From Pseudomonas tehranensis (GTDB taxonomy: Bacteria; Pseudomonadota; Gammaproteobacteria; Pseudomonadales; Pseudomonadaceae), in contig NZ_JABWQV010000001.1 of assembly GCF_014268615.1 (NCBI RefSeq), forward strand, positions 124,001 to 188,000: 64,000 bases of DNA, written 5' to 3'. The notes under the pieces were generated by a model, which searched no databases, was not told the origin of the DNA, and was given only the letters and a program-made list of their open reading frames with translations. This document shows, piece after piece, positions 44,164-54,047 of this stretch. Numbering within the stretch: position 1 is the stretch's first letter; each line of letters opens with the position of its first letter. A program made the translations under genes and the position numbers.

Positions 44164-45057
44164 TTGGAACTCGTTTGGCTTGAGGATTTTTCCGCGCTTG
44201 CGGAATACGGCAGCTTTGTTCGGGCGGCTGAAGCGCGCCACGTAACTCAGCCCGCCTTCAGTCGCAGAGTCCGTTCCTTGGAGAACTGGATGGGTGTGGA
44301 ATTGTTTGTACGCACGCCCCAAGGAGCGACCTTAACCGAGGCTGGAAGACAGATTTTGCCTAGTGCTCAAGAGGCTGCCAGACGTTTGTACCGGATGCGG
44401 TCTGAGGCACAGGAAGTGGCGGGGATGGCTGCAAAAACACTGCAATTTGCAGCAACTCACTCCTTGTCATTCACCTTCTTCCCAAGATGGTTGAGAAGTG
44501 CTGAAAATGGCGCACCGATAGATGCGGTACGTCTGCATTCAGACAGCATGGCCGTTTGCGAGCAGATGCTGATTCACGGCCAGGTTCAATTTCTGCTTTG
44601 TCATCGCCACCCAGATGTACCGCCTTTGCTAGCCCCTGATCAGTTCATTGGAAAGAGAGTGGGGGAGGATGTACTCGTGCCACTGGCGAGCCCTTCTGCC
44701 CATTTCGGAACCTCCCCTGAAACACTGCCTTATTTGGCCTATACCCACGAATCTGGACTTGGCCGAATCGTCGCTCACCGGCTCCACGGCAAAGAAGATT
44801 ATCTTCATCTGAAGCCTCTTTTCAGCAGTCATCTTGCTGCCGTTCTGATGTCAATGGCATTGGAGAGCAAGGGGGTTGCTTGGTTACCCAAAAGCCTGAC
44901 AGAGCAGGAAATGATCGATGGACGTCTTGTTCGGGCGCTCGACGAAAGCTGGGATATTCCTTTAGAAATTCACCTCACGCGCCCGACTGCCCCTATTAGC
45001 CCGTCCGCAGAAGAATTCTGGGCTAGGGTGGGCAACGATAAGGCGCGTTCTGTATGA
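44164..45057 (+). CDS. LysR-family regulator of the D-tartrate genes
   Basis: A 297-residue LysR regulator starting with TTG, placed by the AGGAGG upstream. The helix-turn-helix (about 2-62) reads LVWLEDFSALAEYGSFVRAA then TQPAFSRRVRSLENWMG; the effector domain follows from about 90. The open frame extends 860 bases further upstream across tarD in antisense, but that part is a shadow. It is divergent from tarD with a 99-base gap, the standard place for a LysR activator of that gene. Codon use is less GC-rich than the surroundings. A bidirectional terminator follows. Confidence 0.88.
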   Translation: MELVWLEDFSALAEYGSFVRAAEARHVTQPAFSRRVRSLENWMGVELFVRTPQGATLTEAGRQILPSAQEAARRLYRMRSEAQEVAGMAAKTLQFAATHSLSFTFFPRWLRSAENGAPIDAVRLHSDSMAVCEQMLIHGQVQFLLCHRHPDVPPLLAPDQFIGKRVGEDVLVPLASPSAHFGTSPETLPYLAYTHESGLGRIVAHRLHGKEDYLHLKPLFSSHLAAVLMSMALESKGVAWLPKSLTEQEMIDGRLVRALDESWDIPLEIHLTRPTAPISPSAEEFWARVGNDKARSV

Positions 45058-45110
45058 CACGTCGCGTTGCTCAATAGGAATACGCGCGGCGAGGCAAATG
45101 ATTGAACACT

Positions 45111-45134
45111 AAGGGGCCTCTAATGGCCCTTTTT
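45111..45134. terminator. Bidirectional terminator between LysR and VOC genes
   Basis: AAGGGGCC-TCTAAT-GGCCCTTTTTT forms a seven-pair stem with a run of T residues after it on the plus strand and A residues allowing weaker function on the minus strand. It lies 53 bases after the LysR stop and five bases from the VOC gene's stop. Confidence 0.75.
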
Positions 45135-45138
45135 TGAT

Positions 45139-45561
45139 TCAGCCCTTGCTGCCGTCGGCAGCGCTCCGAGCAGTAGCATCATGGCAGCAGACACACAGCT
45201 TGTTGCCATCGAGGTCTCGAAAATAGGCGCCGTAATAGTCGGGATGGTAATGGGGCCTCAATCCAGGCGCTCCCTCACATGTTCCCCCCAGGGCCAGTGC
45301 GGTTGCGTGGCTGCGTGCGACAACCTCCCGGCTGGGTGCCAGCAGCGCCACCATCTGACCGTTACCGGGCGCGCTTGGGTTGCCGTCAAATGGTTTTCCA
45401 ATCACGAAGATGGGGCGAGGTGAGCCTTCAGAAATCCAGCCGGCCCAGCCCTTGCTGGCGTCGCTGAATTTCAGTGTAAGGCCAAGCCCGGCCATTATCT
45501 TTGAGTAGAAAACGAGCGCACGGTCATAGTCGGCTATGCCTAAAAAAACGTGAGAAATCAT
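45139..45561 (-). CDS. VOC-family (glyoxalase-like) protein
   Basis: A 140-residue single-module vicinal-oxygen-chelate protein. It begins ISHVFLGIADYDRALVFYSK, the typical first motif with a metal-site histidine, and ends YYGAYFRDLDGNKLCVCCHD, where the second-half glutamate position is changed to aspartate/asparagine. Members include glyoxalases, dioxygenases and antibiotic-binding proteins; the activity cannot be told. I chose ATG 45561 with AAGGA upstream. Several nearby carriers give no clear context. Confidence 0.82.
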   Translation of the reverse strand: MISHVFLGIADYDRALVFYSKIMAGLGLTLKFSDASKGWAGWISEGSPRPIFVIGKPFDGNPSAPGNGQMVALLAPSREVVARSHATALALGGTCEGAPGLRPHYHPDYYGAYFRDLDGNKLCVCCHDATARSAADGSKG

Positions 45562-45628
45562 GGTGGCTATCCTTGCGGTCAGTGGACCCAATGAGTCTGG
45601 CAAGAAACGATAGTCAGTGAAAGATGCA

Positions 45629-46621
45629 TCATCCGCTACGCTTGGCGATGTTCTCATTGTGCCGGGCGCGGGCGGTCGATTCGCTGGATGTCAGGATGAT
45701 ACGAACGGCCACAACCACGCCGACAAGAACACCGGCAAGCCCTGAGGTTTCCCAAAGTGTCGGCAGTCGCTGATGAAACACCAGGCCCAGTACCGTCGCG
45801 AAGAGTGACTCCAGGGATATCAGTTGCCCGCTAAGGACCATGGGCAGGCGACGGGACGCGGCATTCCACGCCCAGGCGCCGACGACAGACGACATCAGCG
45901 CGATAAAGAGCCCCCAGGCATACACATGCCCAGCCAGGGAAAGGCTGAAGCCCAGACTTGGCAGTTTCAGTAGATCAAGCGCCAGTACGGCAGGTAAGGC
46001 GATCAAGGAGCCCAGCCCGGCACCTGCCATCATCAGGCCGGTCCAGGCCCCTGATGCATTGACCGCGAGTTTTTCCAGGCCCCTTTGATTCAACGCGGCG
46101 AATACGAGCCACAGGACAACAGCGCTGATTGAAAAGAACAGCCCCTTCAGCCAGGCGCCCTCGCCGGTCGGGGGGTGATTGACGCTGCCGACGTTCAACA
46201 GCAACAGCCCGCCTGTCATCAACGCCAGTGGTATCGCGAGTTTGCGCCATTCGATGGTTCTGCTCGTGGCGTTGCCGAGTACGGCCTGTAGAAGCGGCAC
46301 CATGCCAATAAGCGCCGGGGTCAGTACCGGTCCTGCATAAATCACCCCGGCGGCAATGCAGGTGCTGTATCCGAGGTATCCGATAACGCCCAGGCTTGCG
46401 CCGAGAAGCTGCTGTTCGCGGCTCAGGAATCGGAGCCGGGCGCGATAGAACACCATGACCCCTGCACCCAGCGTCCCGGCGATCAGAAACCGAACGATCA
46501 TCAAGTCGTAGATCGAATAGGCCCCGGTGACGTAGGGCGCAATGAAATTCAAGGCCCAACTCAGCGTGGCGACGACGGCGAGGGCCACGCCTGTGGTGGT
46601 GTTTGAGTCACTCCTGGGCAT
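45629..46621 (-). CDS. EamA-family (DMT) exporter
   Basis: A 330-residue inner-membrane protein with ten predicted helices made of two EamA repeats (about 12-145 and 165-305). Typical stretches are VALAVVATLSWALNFIAPYV and PVLTPALIGMVPLLQAVLGN. I chose ATG 46621 (MPRSDSNTT), with GAGAGG upstream. A LysR gene is divergent with a 92-base gap. Such carriers often export amino acids or metabolites under control of the neighbouring LysR protein. Confidence 0.88.
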   Translation of the reverse strand: MPRSDSNTTTGVALAVVATLSWALNFIAPYVTGAYSIYDLMIVRFLIAGTLGAGVMVFYRARLRFLSREQQLLGASLGVIGYLGYSTCIAAGVIYAGPVLTPALIGMVPLLQAVLGNATSRTIEWRKLAIPLALMTGGLLLLNVGSVNHPPTGEGAWLKGLFFSISAVVLWLVFAALNQRGLEKLAVNASGAWTGLMMAGAGLGSLIALPAVLALDLLKLPSLGFSLSLAGHVYAWGLFIALMSSVVGAWAWNAASRRLPMVLSGQLISLESLFATVLGLVFHQRLPTLWETSGLAGVLVGVVVAVRIILTSSESTARARHNENIAKRSG

Positions 46622-46713
46622 CAGGCCTCTCCGCGGGATATTCAGCTCATGTTGCACAGCGTCAGCGCTATGCTACAAACGAGTTCTCGGCCACGGATGC
46701 ATTACCGGTGATT

Positions 46714-47622
46714 ATGAATACGCTTGGAAAGTCTTTACCGCCGCTCGCCAGTTTGTTGCCCTTTGAAGCGGCGGCGCGGCTGGAGAGTTTTTCGAAGGCC
46801 GCCGAGGAGCTGCACATTACCCAAGCGGCGATCAGTCGGCAGATACGGGGACTTGAAGAGAATCTTGGGCTAAAGCTCTTCAGTCGGCGCAACCGCGCCG
46901 TGTTTCTCACCCAGGAAGGACGCGAGTTAGGGCGTGTGGTGAGCAGCGCCTTGCGCAGTATCAGCGATGTCGCCGAGACCCTTCGCCAGGCGCCCGGCAA
47001 GCACCGTGTCGTTCTGCTGTGCCAATTGTGCGAGGCGTTCTACTGGCTGATGCCGCGCCTTTCATCATTCCACCAGCAATACCCCGAGATCGAAATCCAG
47101 GTGGTCACGTCGACCCGACCGCTGACTGAATTCAATGAGCATTTTGACGTGGCCTTGCAAAGCACGGGGCGCCCCAGTGGTGCGCATGTTCTGGTGTTTA
47201 CCGCGACCGATGAAGTGTTTCCGGTGTGCAGTCCTGGTTACCTCAATGTCCAGGAGCCACTACCGGTCGCGGACCTTCTGCATCACACACTTTTGCATCA
47301 CCGCGCCACACCACCCCACTGGCTGCAGTGGGAGGGTTGGCTACAGGCGTTTGGGCAGGCAGCGAATGTCAATTCTCAAGGCGCTGTGTTTGACAGCTAC
47401 CCCTTGATGCTTCAGGCGGCGGTCGAGGGCCATGGAATTGCACTGGGGTGGCGCCGGACCGCCGCGAGGTTGATTGAAAGTGGGGCCTTGGTAAGGCCTT
47501 GCGCACAAAGTATTCCCTTGCCCGATGCGATATCCGTTTTCAGAAGTTCGTACGCAGGAGATCGCGCTGAAGTCAGCGCATTGATTGCGTGGCTGGAGGG
47601 GGCGTTGGAGAGTGAAGGCTGA
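46714..47622 (+). CDS. LysR-family regulator (GcvA-like)
   Basis: A 302-residue LysR regulator of the GcvA-type subgroup: LLPFEAAARLESFSKAAEEL and ITQAAISRQIRGLEENLGL form the helix-turn-helix (about 8-65), followed by an effector domain. I chose ATG 46714 (MNTLGKS) because the helix-turn-helix then sits at the usual distance. It is divergent from the EamA exporter gene and probably controls it. It converges on a second exporter gene. Confidence 0.86.
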   Translation: MNTLGKSLPPLASLLPFEAAARLESFSKAAEELHITQAAISRQIRGLEENLGLKLFSRRNRAVFLTQEGRELGRVVSSALRSISDVAETLRQAPGKHRVVLLCQLCEAFYWLMPRLSSFHQQYPEIEIQVVTSTRPLTEFNEHFDVALQSTGRPSGAHVLVFTATDEVFPVCSPGYLNVQEPLPVADLLHHTLLHHRATPPHWLQWEGWLQAFGQAANVNSQGAVFDSYPLMLQAAVEGHGIALGWRRTAARLIESGALVRPCAQSIPLPDAISVFRSSYAGDRAEVSALIAWLEGALESEG

Positions 47623-47689
47623 CATCTATCACCGCGTCGGGTAGCGACTGACTTGGCGGCTGTTTGCGCTCCGGGCCCGAATAGGGTGC

Positions 47690-48631
47690 CTACGCCACCC
47701 TTGCGGTCTGCCTGGCTTCGGTACGCACCACCAGCCAGATACCGATTCCGGACACCGCCATGCCCGACACCATTTGCCAGGAAAGGGGTTCGTTGAACAT
47801 GGCCCAGGCCCACAGCATCGTAACGGGTGGGCTGAGGTACAGCACGCTGGCGACCCGGGTGGCTGTCGCCCGGCGCAGGCACAGCCAGTAGAGCCCATAT
47901 CCGCCGATCGTCGACAAGCCCGCCGTCCACAGCACGCTCAAGGCGAAACCCGCGCTGGGTATCGGCGCGAGGCTGCCTTGTACACCTTCGAGCAAGGCGA
48001 AGGCGAACCCTGAAACGCAGCATTGCAACCACAGGTTGGGTAGCAGGCCCAGCGACTGCGACGCCGGGAGATGCTTTTGCCACAATGTCGCGACGGCCAG
48101 CGAGAGCATGCCAAGCAGCGGCAGGGCATAAGCCCACAAGGGCGCATCGCCCCAGGCGAGCGCGCCGTGGGTCACCAGCGCGGCACCGGCCAGGCCGATG
48201 ACCAGGCCTGCCCAGACTCGCCAGGCCAGTCGCTGTCCCAGTACGCCAGCGGCCAACAGTGCCAGCCCCATGGGCAGCAAATCGGCGAATAGCGCGGCAA
48301 GCCCTGTCGGTACGCCCAGGGCAATACCTTGGGTAATGCCCGCCAGATAGCCCGCCATGGCCAGCAGGCCAATGCCGGCGTTTTTCAGAAGCACCGCAGG
48401 CGAGGTTCGTGCCAATGCCTTGGCGACGAAGGGCAACAGAATGAGCGTGACCACGACGCAGCGCCAGAACACCACCAGCAATGCGGGGGCGTAGTCAATC
48501 GAGAAGCGCGCGCCAACGAACCCGGAACTCCAGGTCAGCAGCAGTGCCGCTTCAAGCAGGACCAGGGGGACCGCCCGGTGCCAGACCGGTTTGGACAGGG
48601 AAGGGCATGAGATCGATCGATATGGGTTCAT
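47690..48631 (-). CDS. EamA-family (DMT) exporter
   Basis: A 313-residue, ten-helix member of the drug/metabolite transporter superfamily with two EamA repeats. LLLTWSSGFVGARFSIDYAP is the typical first helix and YLSPPVTMLWAWAMFNEPLS the conserved start of the ninth. The ATG at 48631 was chosen; a GTG six bases upstream is possible. It is divergent from a LysR gene (gap 74 bases), repeating the exporter/LysR arrangement of the preceding pair, though the two exporters are not close copies. Confidence 0.88.
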   Translation of the reverse strand: MNPYRSISCPSLSKPVWHRAVPLVLLEAALLLTWSSGFVGARFSIDYAPALLVVFWRCVVVTLILLPFVAKALARTSPAVLLKNAGIGLLAMAGYLAGITQGIALGVPTGLAALFADLLPMGLALLAAGVLGQRLAWRVWAGLVIGLAGAALVTHGALAWGDAPLWAYALPLLGMLSLAVATLWQKHLPASQSLGLLPNLWLQCCVSGFAFALLEGVQGSLAPIPSAGFALSVLWTAGLSTIGGYGLYWLCLRRATATRVASVLYLSPPVTMLWAWAMFNEPLSWQMVSGMAVSGIGIWLVVRTEARQTARVA

Positions 48632-48705
48632 GCCCACAGGCTACGAAAGCAGGGTAATCTAATAAATCAAAATATAGTGCAGCAGTTGTTCACAAAGGTT
48701 GAATC

Positions 48706-49560
48706 ATGCCGGCCATACTTGATATTGAACTGATACGGACTTTTCACGCGGTGGCGCGCATAGGGAAATTCAGCGCGGCGGCGCAGCAACTGCACAAAAG
48801 CCCGGCGGCGGTGAGCGTGCATATACAGCGGCTGGAGGCGGTGGCCGGCGGACGCTTGCTCAACCGTGATAATCAGGCGGTGTCCCTGACCGCCCTGGGC
48901 AAACGCTTGCTATCGTCTACCACGGAGCTGCTGAGCACCCATGACCGGGTGTTGGCCGACTTGCAGGGGACCCGCCTGGCGGGGCGCATCACCTTGGGTG
49001 TGCCGGATGAATACGCGGACCATGTCATCCGCGACATTCTCCCGACCTTCGCGGCCGCCTGGCCGAACGTGGTACTGGAGCTCAGGACGGCGCCAAGCTA
49101 CGCGCTGCGTGACCAGGTGCAGCGGGGGAAACTTCAGGCTGCGGTGATTGCCCGGCCGAAGGCGCAGCCGGGCACAGAGTCTCTGCTGTTAACCTCCACG
49201 TCGCCTGTTTGGGTCGGCCCGATCAATAGCGTGATTGCCTCGACGCAGCCGCTGCCACTGGCCGTGCATGCTGCGCAGTGTCCTTATCGACAAGCCATGA
49301 TCGAAGCGCTCAGGCAATGCGCACGCAAGTCGCGCATTGTTCTGGAAAGCCCCTCCACTCAAGCCGTCAAAGCGTGTGTGGAGGCCGGCTTGGCGATCAG
49401 TCTGATAGACCGTGCCCGGGTGACGGACAAGATGCAGATACTCGACAGCCTGCCGGTGGTTCCAGAGCATGAGGTGGTATTCATGCGATCGCAGGCATCA
49501 CACGCCGATGAAGCGGTGAACCTGCTCTCGCGTGCCATGCAGCAGCACTTCCGGCTTTAG
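48706..49560 (+). CDS. LysR-family transcriptional regulator
   Basis: A 284-residue LysR regulator: LIRTFHAVARIGKFSAAAQQ and SPAAVSVHIQRLEAVAGGRL form the helix-turn-helix, followed by an effector domain from about 88 (RITLGVPDEYADHVIRDILP). Its location opposite the EamA exporter gene suggests it controls that exporter. Its 3' end overlaps the 3' end of the amidase gene by four bases. Confidence 0.87.
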   Translation: MPAILDIELIRTFHAVARIGKFSAAAQQLHKSPAAVSVHIQRLEAVAGGRLLNRDNQAVSLTALGKRLLSSTTELLSTHDRVLADLQGTRLAGRITLGVPDEYADHVIRDILPTFAAAWPNVVLELRTAPSYALRDQVQRGKLQAAVIARPKAQPGTESLLLTSTSPVWVGPINSVIASTQPLPLAVHAAQCPYRQAMIEALRQCARKSRIVLESPSTQAVKACVEAGLAISLIDRARVTDKMQILDSLPVVPEHEVVFMRSQASHADEAVNLLSRAMQQHFRL

Positions 49561-51299
49561 GGGCGGCCTGCGCCACGCTTATCTGTCGCTGTCGCCCCCG
49601 ACAACGGCGGCGTCCGGGGCGGGATCACCCGTTTCGACCCTGTCGACTCAAACGCCGAAGCCAGGCGCAACAGCGTCGAATCGTCATAGGCACGTCCGGC
49701 AAACGTCAGCCCGACGGGCATGCCGATGTCCGCCATCACGCCCATCGGCACCGTGACGGTGGGCACGCCCAGGTGCCGGATGGCCAGGTTGCCATTGGCG
49801 ACCCAGACCCCGTTGCTCCAGGCGATATCGGCGGAGGCCGGATTGACATCGGCGTCTGCAGGGCCGACGTCGGCGACTGTCGGGAATATCACCGCATCGA
49901 GCCCAAGCCGGTCCATCCAGTCTTCAAGATCGATGCGGCGGGTCTGTTCAAGTCCCCGCAGTCCGTCCGCCAGGGTGGGAATCTGGTCCCACGGTGTGAT
50001 GCCGCGCTCGGCCATTCGGACGTACTCATCCATGCCGGCGGCAAGATCGTCCTCACGGTTGGGCAGGGTGCCCGGGTCGTGGGGGAATATCAGCGCGCCG
50101 TCAACATCGGCCAGGCGATTGAGTTTTGGATCACCGTTGGCCCGCAGAAAATCATCGAACGCCCAGGCCGACAGGTCCCACAACTCATGGTGCAGGAACT
50201 CCTTGGACACCAGGCCCCGGGTGAACACGGTCGGCGCGCCCGGACGATCTCCCTCGCAATTGGAGACCAGCGGGAAATCGACCTCGACCACCTGCGCACC
50301 ACGGGCCAGAAGTGCCTTGCGAGCCTCTTCCCACAGGGCGATCACTGAGGCGCGGGTGTTGATTCGCTGCCCCGTCGGCCCGCCAATGCCGGGTGCTGGA
50401 GCCGTGCCCGCATCCGGATCGGCGTTGATGTACATACGCGGAACGCCGAAACGGACACCCGCGAGTGCGGCTGCGTCGGCGGCAAGGCCGGAATACGAGG
50501 CGGGGCGCACCGAGTCGACACTCGGGAGGGGTACCCAGGGCTGCATGCGCCACAGATCGCCGCGAGTGTCAGGGTCATGCGCCACCACGACGTCCAGCAC
50601 TTCCAGCAGGTCCGCCATCGTCCTGGCATAGGGCACGACAACGTCCATTGTCGGGGTCAATGGCCAGTTGCCGCGCACCGAGATCACCCCGCGCGAAGGC
50701 GTATAGGCGCACAGGCCGTTGTTCGATGCCGGGCCTCGGCCGCTCGACCAGGTTTCTTCGGCAAGGCCGAATGCGGCGAAACTGGCCGCCGTCGCAGTAC
50801 CCGCACCGTTTGAAGAGCCGGATGCGAAAGGCGCGGTGAGGTATTCGCCGTTGTAGGGGCTTTCCGCACGGCCATACACGCCGCGTTGCATGCCGCCGTT
50901 GGCCATGGGCGGCATATTGGTCTTGCCCAGGCAGATCGCCCCGGCGGCGCGAAGCCGTTCGATGGTGAACGCATCGCGATAGGCGACCAGGCTCGCGAAC
51001 GCCGGACTGCCAGAAGCGGCCGTGAGCCCCTTCACCAGATAACTGTCCTTGGCGGTATAGGGAATGCCATCAAGCGGACCCAGGAGCTGACCCTTGGCCC
51101 GACGATCATCGGACGCCTGTGCTTCCTTCAGGGCATCGGGATTGCGAACGACAACGGCGTTCAGGGCGGTGGACGTGTCGGCGCCGTCGTAGGCATCGAT
51201 CCTGGCAAGATAGGCCTGGACCAGCTCGACGGCTGTCGTCTGGCCGGATTCGAGTGCTGCGCGTAATTGGGCGATGGAGATTTCAGTGATTTCGATCAT
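49557..51299 (-). CDS. Amidase-signature family hydrolase
   Basis: A 580-residue amidase-signature enzyme. The Lys-Ser-Ser triad is visible: the lysine in IPYTAKDSYLVKG, the cis-serine in FASGSSNGAG and the nucleophile in EETWSSGRGPAS, where the usual T-G-G-S is T-W-S-S. ICLGKTNMPPMANGGMQRG and NGEYLTAPFA are further family stretches. These enzymes hydrolyse amides or the C-N bond of small molecules; the substrate is not evident. The start ATG 51299 (MIEITEIS) gives the family N-terminus. The length is greater than that of typical amidases (about 460-500), with extra sequence after the catalytic core. Confidence 0.85.
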   Translation of the reverse strand: MIEITEISIAQLRAALESGQTTAVELVQAYLARIDAYDGADTSTALNAVVVRNPDALKEAQASDDRRAKGQLLGPLDGIPYTAKDSYLVKGLTAASGSPAFASLVAYRDAFTIERLRAAGAICLGKTNMPPMANGGMQRGVYGRAESPYNGEYLTAPFASGSSNGAGTATAASFAAFGLAEETWSSGRGPASNNGLCAYTPSRGVISVRGNWPLTPTMDVVVPYARTMADLLEVLDVVVAHDPDTRGDLWRMQPWVPLPSVDSVRPASYSGLAADAAALAGVRFGVPRMYINADPDAGTAPAPGIGGPTGQRINTRASVIALWEEARKALLARGAQVVEVDFPLVSNCEGDRPGAPTVFTRGLVSKEFLHHELWDLSAWAFDDFLRANGDPKLNRLADVDGALIFPHDPGTLPNREDDLAAGMDEYVRMAERGITPWDQIPTLADGLRGLEQTRRIDLEDWMDRLGLDAVIFPTVADVGPADADVNPASADIAWSNGVWVANGNLAIRHLGVPTVTVPMGVMADIGMPVGLTFAGRAYDDSTLLRLASAFESTGSKRVIPPRTPPLSGATATDKRGAGRP

Positions 51300-51563
51300 G
51301 TTGTTACCGTTGCTGCTGACGGGGACGTGCTGCGCGGAGCCTTTCAAACCGGACCTTGGGCACTTCAGGTGTCTCAAAGTGGGTTCTCATATCAGTGGCA
51401 TGCACTTTACTACGGGATAAGCGCTAAAGGGCTTAATTGGAAAACCGCCTCCCATCGAGCAGTACCTTTTGTATAGAATGCCGTGCAAGGGTGTCACCGC
51501 AAACGCGGCAGGGCAGGTTTAATCAAGCGCAGGTCGGGCCGCCAGCGCGGAGTCGCTGTGCCT

Positions 51564-52757
51564 ATGAGCCCGGAACCGTTGCGCCTGAATAATAAAAGTG
51601 AGTCACCTTCCGCCATGGCTTTCCTCTCTCGTTTTTTCGCCGCTGAATCAGCTGGCGGTCTGGCCCTGATGGCCTCCGCCCTGGCCGCGCTCATCGTAGC
51701 CAATTCGCCCTGGTCAGAGGTGTACTTCTCCGCACTGCACGTCAAAGCCCTCGGGCTTTCGGTCGGGCACTGGATCAATGATGGCCTGATGGCTCTGTTC
51801 TTTTTATTGGTCGGCCTTGAGATCAAGCGCGAAATGCTTGAAGGCCAGTTGTCGCGCTGGAGTCAACGCGCGCTTCCAGGTTTTGCCGCGCTGGGCGGCA
51901 TGCTGGTCCCTGGCCTGATTTACGTCGCGGTCAACTGGGGCAATGCGCAAACCCTGGGTGGCTGGGCGATTCCCACAGCAACGGATATCGCATTTGCCCT
52001 GGGCGTGCTGTCGCTGCTCGGCAAGCGTGTGCCGATTTCCCTGAAGATCTTTTTGTCGGCGCTGGCGATTCTGGATGACCTCGGGGCAGTCCTTATCATC
52101 GCGCTGTTCTACACCAGCGATTTGTCCGTCAACATGTTGCTGGCTTCGCTGGGCGTGACTGCTCTTTTGGTGGTACTCAACCGCTGCGGTGTGAAGAGGC
52201 TGTTCCCCTATTTGATCGCCGGCGCACTGCTCTGGTACTTCATGCTTCAATCCGGCATCCATGCGACCTTGGCCGGTGTCATCCTTGCCCTGTGTATTCC
52301 GCTCGGTGATTCCAACGAAGGAGGGTGGTCGCCGCTTCTCTACCTCGAAGAAAAGATGCATCCGTGGGTGGCTTTTGCGGTGGTGCCCATCTTTGGTTTC
52401 GCCAATGCCGGCGTATCCCTTGCCGGTATTTCCCCGAATAATCTGATCGATCCCGTACCGATGGGGGTGGCGATGGGGCTGTTGGTGGGCAAACAGATCG
52501 GGGTGTTCGGTCTGGCGGCGCTGGCCATTCGTTTCGGTCTAGCCAAGATGCCTCACGGGGCGAAGTGGTCTCAGATGTATGGCGTGGCGCTTTTGTGCGG
52601 AATCGGCTTCACCATGAGCCTGTTCATCGGTGCGCTGGCATTCCCCACTGCGCCCCATCTGGTCGATGAAGTTAAAGTCGGCGTGCTGCTGGGCTCCACA
52701 TTGTCTGCCATTATCGGAGTCTTGGTGCTGATGAAGGCGGGTTCGAAAAAGAGTTGA
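51564..52757 (+). CDS. nhaA: Na+/H+ antiporter NhaA
   Basis: A 397-residue inner-membrane antiporter of the NhaA family (388 in E. coli). It shows [23 protein letters not shown], the [14 protein letters not shown] loop, [21 protein letters not shown] and, with the two ion-binding aspartates, [18 protein letters not shown]. NhaA exchanges sodium for protons to control pH and salt. I chose ATG 51564 (MSPEPLRL); ATG 51615 (MAFLSRFF) is a good alternative nearer the conserved part. It is divergent from the amidase gene with no evident link. Confidence 0.92.
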   Translation: MSPEPLRLNNKSESPSAMAFLSRFFAAESAGGLALMASALAALIVANSPWSEVYFSALHVKALGLSVGHWINDGLMALFFLLVGLEIKREMLEGQLSRWSQRALPGFAALGGMLVPGLIYVAVNWGNAQTLGGWAIPTATDIAFALGVLSLLGKRVPISLKIFLSALAILDDLGAVLIIALFYTSDLSVNMLLASLGVTALLVVLNRCGVKRLFPYLIAGALLWYFMLQSGIHATLAGVILALCIPLGDSNEGGWSPLLYLEEKMHPWVAFAVVPIFGFANAGVSLAGISPNNLIDPVPMGVAMGLLVGKQIGVFGLAALAIRFGLAKMPHGAKWSQMYGVALLCGIGFTMSLFIGALAFPTAPHLVDEVKVGVLLGSTLSAIIGVLVLMKAGSKKS

Positions 52758-52837
52758 GGTGATGTGCGGCGATGCCTTTGCCGGTGTCGCCTTGAAAGCC
52801 TGGTTTCAGGCCTGCACAAGGGGCAGTAAAGAGCGTT

Positions 52838-54028
52838 TCATTTGGCAGGCAGCGCAAGGCTTGTGAGGAAACTGCCTGCCACTAAAACGCACATCACAAT
52901 CAACAAGGGCGTTGAACCAAATCTCTCCAGGATAAGAGCGGCGGCTACCGGGCCACTGGCTTGGGCGATCAGCATGGGCCGAGCCAATAGCCCCATGCGT
53001 CTGCCGTAACCCTCCGGCCCAAAGAGCGCCAAGGGCAGCGTGCCGCGAGCAATGGTCAGAATCCCGTTGCCAGCTCCGTAAAGCGCCAGGGCCACGAAAG
53101 CCAGCCATGGAATGGCGGGCAGCAGGAGGGCAATTCCCAACCCGCAAAGCAGGATGGCTATACGAGCCGACCAGGTCGGGTGCAGGCGGCGCCCAATAGA
53201 AAACTCTGCCAGCCGTGCCGCGACTTGGGCGGGCCCGATCATCATGCCGATGGCCAGTGCCGTTGCCGTGGCGATGCCGAGCAGTTGCAGCACCTCAAGC
53301 AGGTGGACCGAAATGGAAGAAACCACCAGCGATAGAAGCGTCAGTAGCGTTGCCAGCAGCAGGAAGATGCCGTTGCCTGATGAACCGGGGTGTGTGCCGG
53401 AAGGGGGGGCTGCAAGAGGTGCCGGTTCGACGGGTAGGTCTTTGTTTCTGGGAATCGCCAGAAGATGGATCGGCAGTCCTATCATCAGGTGCGCTGCGGC
53501 TAGCGTGAAGCAGCTGTACCTCCAGCCGATCAAACCTTCCAGGCCGGTAATCAGTGGCCAACCCAGGGTGCTGGCAAATCCGCCGAGTAAAGTGAGGCCG
53601 GTTATTGAGGCACGCGCGTTATTGCCCAGCAAGCGTGCGAGCGTGGAAAACACCGCGTCATAAAGCCCGGCGGCCATACCGGCGCCGATGAGGGTCCATG
53701 CCAGATAGTAAGTGATCAGGTTACCGGCCGACCCCATTAACAGCATCCCCAGCGCTAATAACACCGAACTGGTGGCCAACACCGATCGGCCACCACGCCG
53801 GTCTATCAAGCGCCCGACCAGGGGAGAGCAAGCCCCGGCGACCAACAGTCCCCAGGAGAGTCCGATGACAACACGGGTAATGGACCATCCGGTTTCTTTG
53901 GAGATCGGCGTGGCAAGGACTGCCGGCAGGTAATAGGTCGTACTCCAGGCCAGGATCTGTGCGATGCCTAATGCCCACACAAGCCTGGATCGATTGATAG
54001 GCTGTTGGCTGCTTTTTCGGGTTGTCAC
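52838..54028 (-). CDS. MFS transporter of the arsenic operon
   Basis: A 396-residue, 12-helix MFS protein starting with GTG. Recognisable stretches are LGIAQILAWSTTYYLPAVLA, GWSITRVVIGLSWGLLVAG and GRLIDRRGGRSVLATSSVLL, with the motif A pattern between helices 2 and 3. It lies 19 bases downstream of the ArsO-like monooxygenase gene on the same strand, last in the acr3 operon. An MFS gene often accompanies arsO in Pseudomonas ars islands, and export of an oxidised or organic arsenical has been suggested; no substrate is proven from this sequence. Confidence 0.85.
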   Translation of the reverse strand: MTTRKSSQQPINRSRLVWALGIAQILAWSTTYYLPAVLATPISKETGWSITRVVIGLSWGLLVAGACSPLVGRLIDRRGGRSVLATSSVLLALGMLLMGSAGNLITYYLAWTLIGAGMAAGLYDAVFSTLARLLGNNARASITGLTLLGGFASTLGWPLITGLEGLIGWRYSCFTLAAAHLMIGLPIHLLAIPRNKDLPVEPAPLAAPPSGTHPGSSGNGIFLLLATLLTLLSLVVSSISVHLLEVLQLLGIATATALAIGMMIGPAQVAARLAEFSIGRRLHPTWSARIAILLCGLGIALLLPAIPWLAFVALALYGAGNGILTIARGTLPLALFGPEGYGRRMGLLARPMLIAQASGPVAAALILERFGSTPLLIVMCVLVAGSFLTSLALPAK

Positions 54029-54047
54029 TGTCTGTGGGCTCTTATCG

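Noticed and set aside
43300..45057. A 585-residue open frame that could be read as a fusion ending in a LysR protein
   Set aside because: Its first 290 residues are the antisense of tarD and show no family character; AGGAGG before TTG 44164 gives a normal LysR start.
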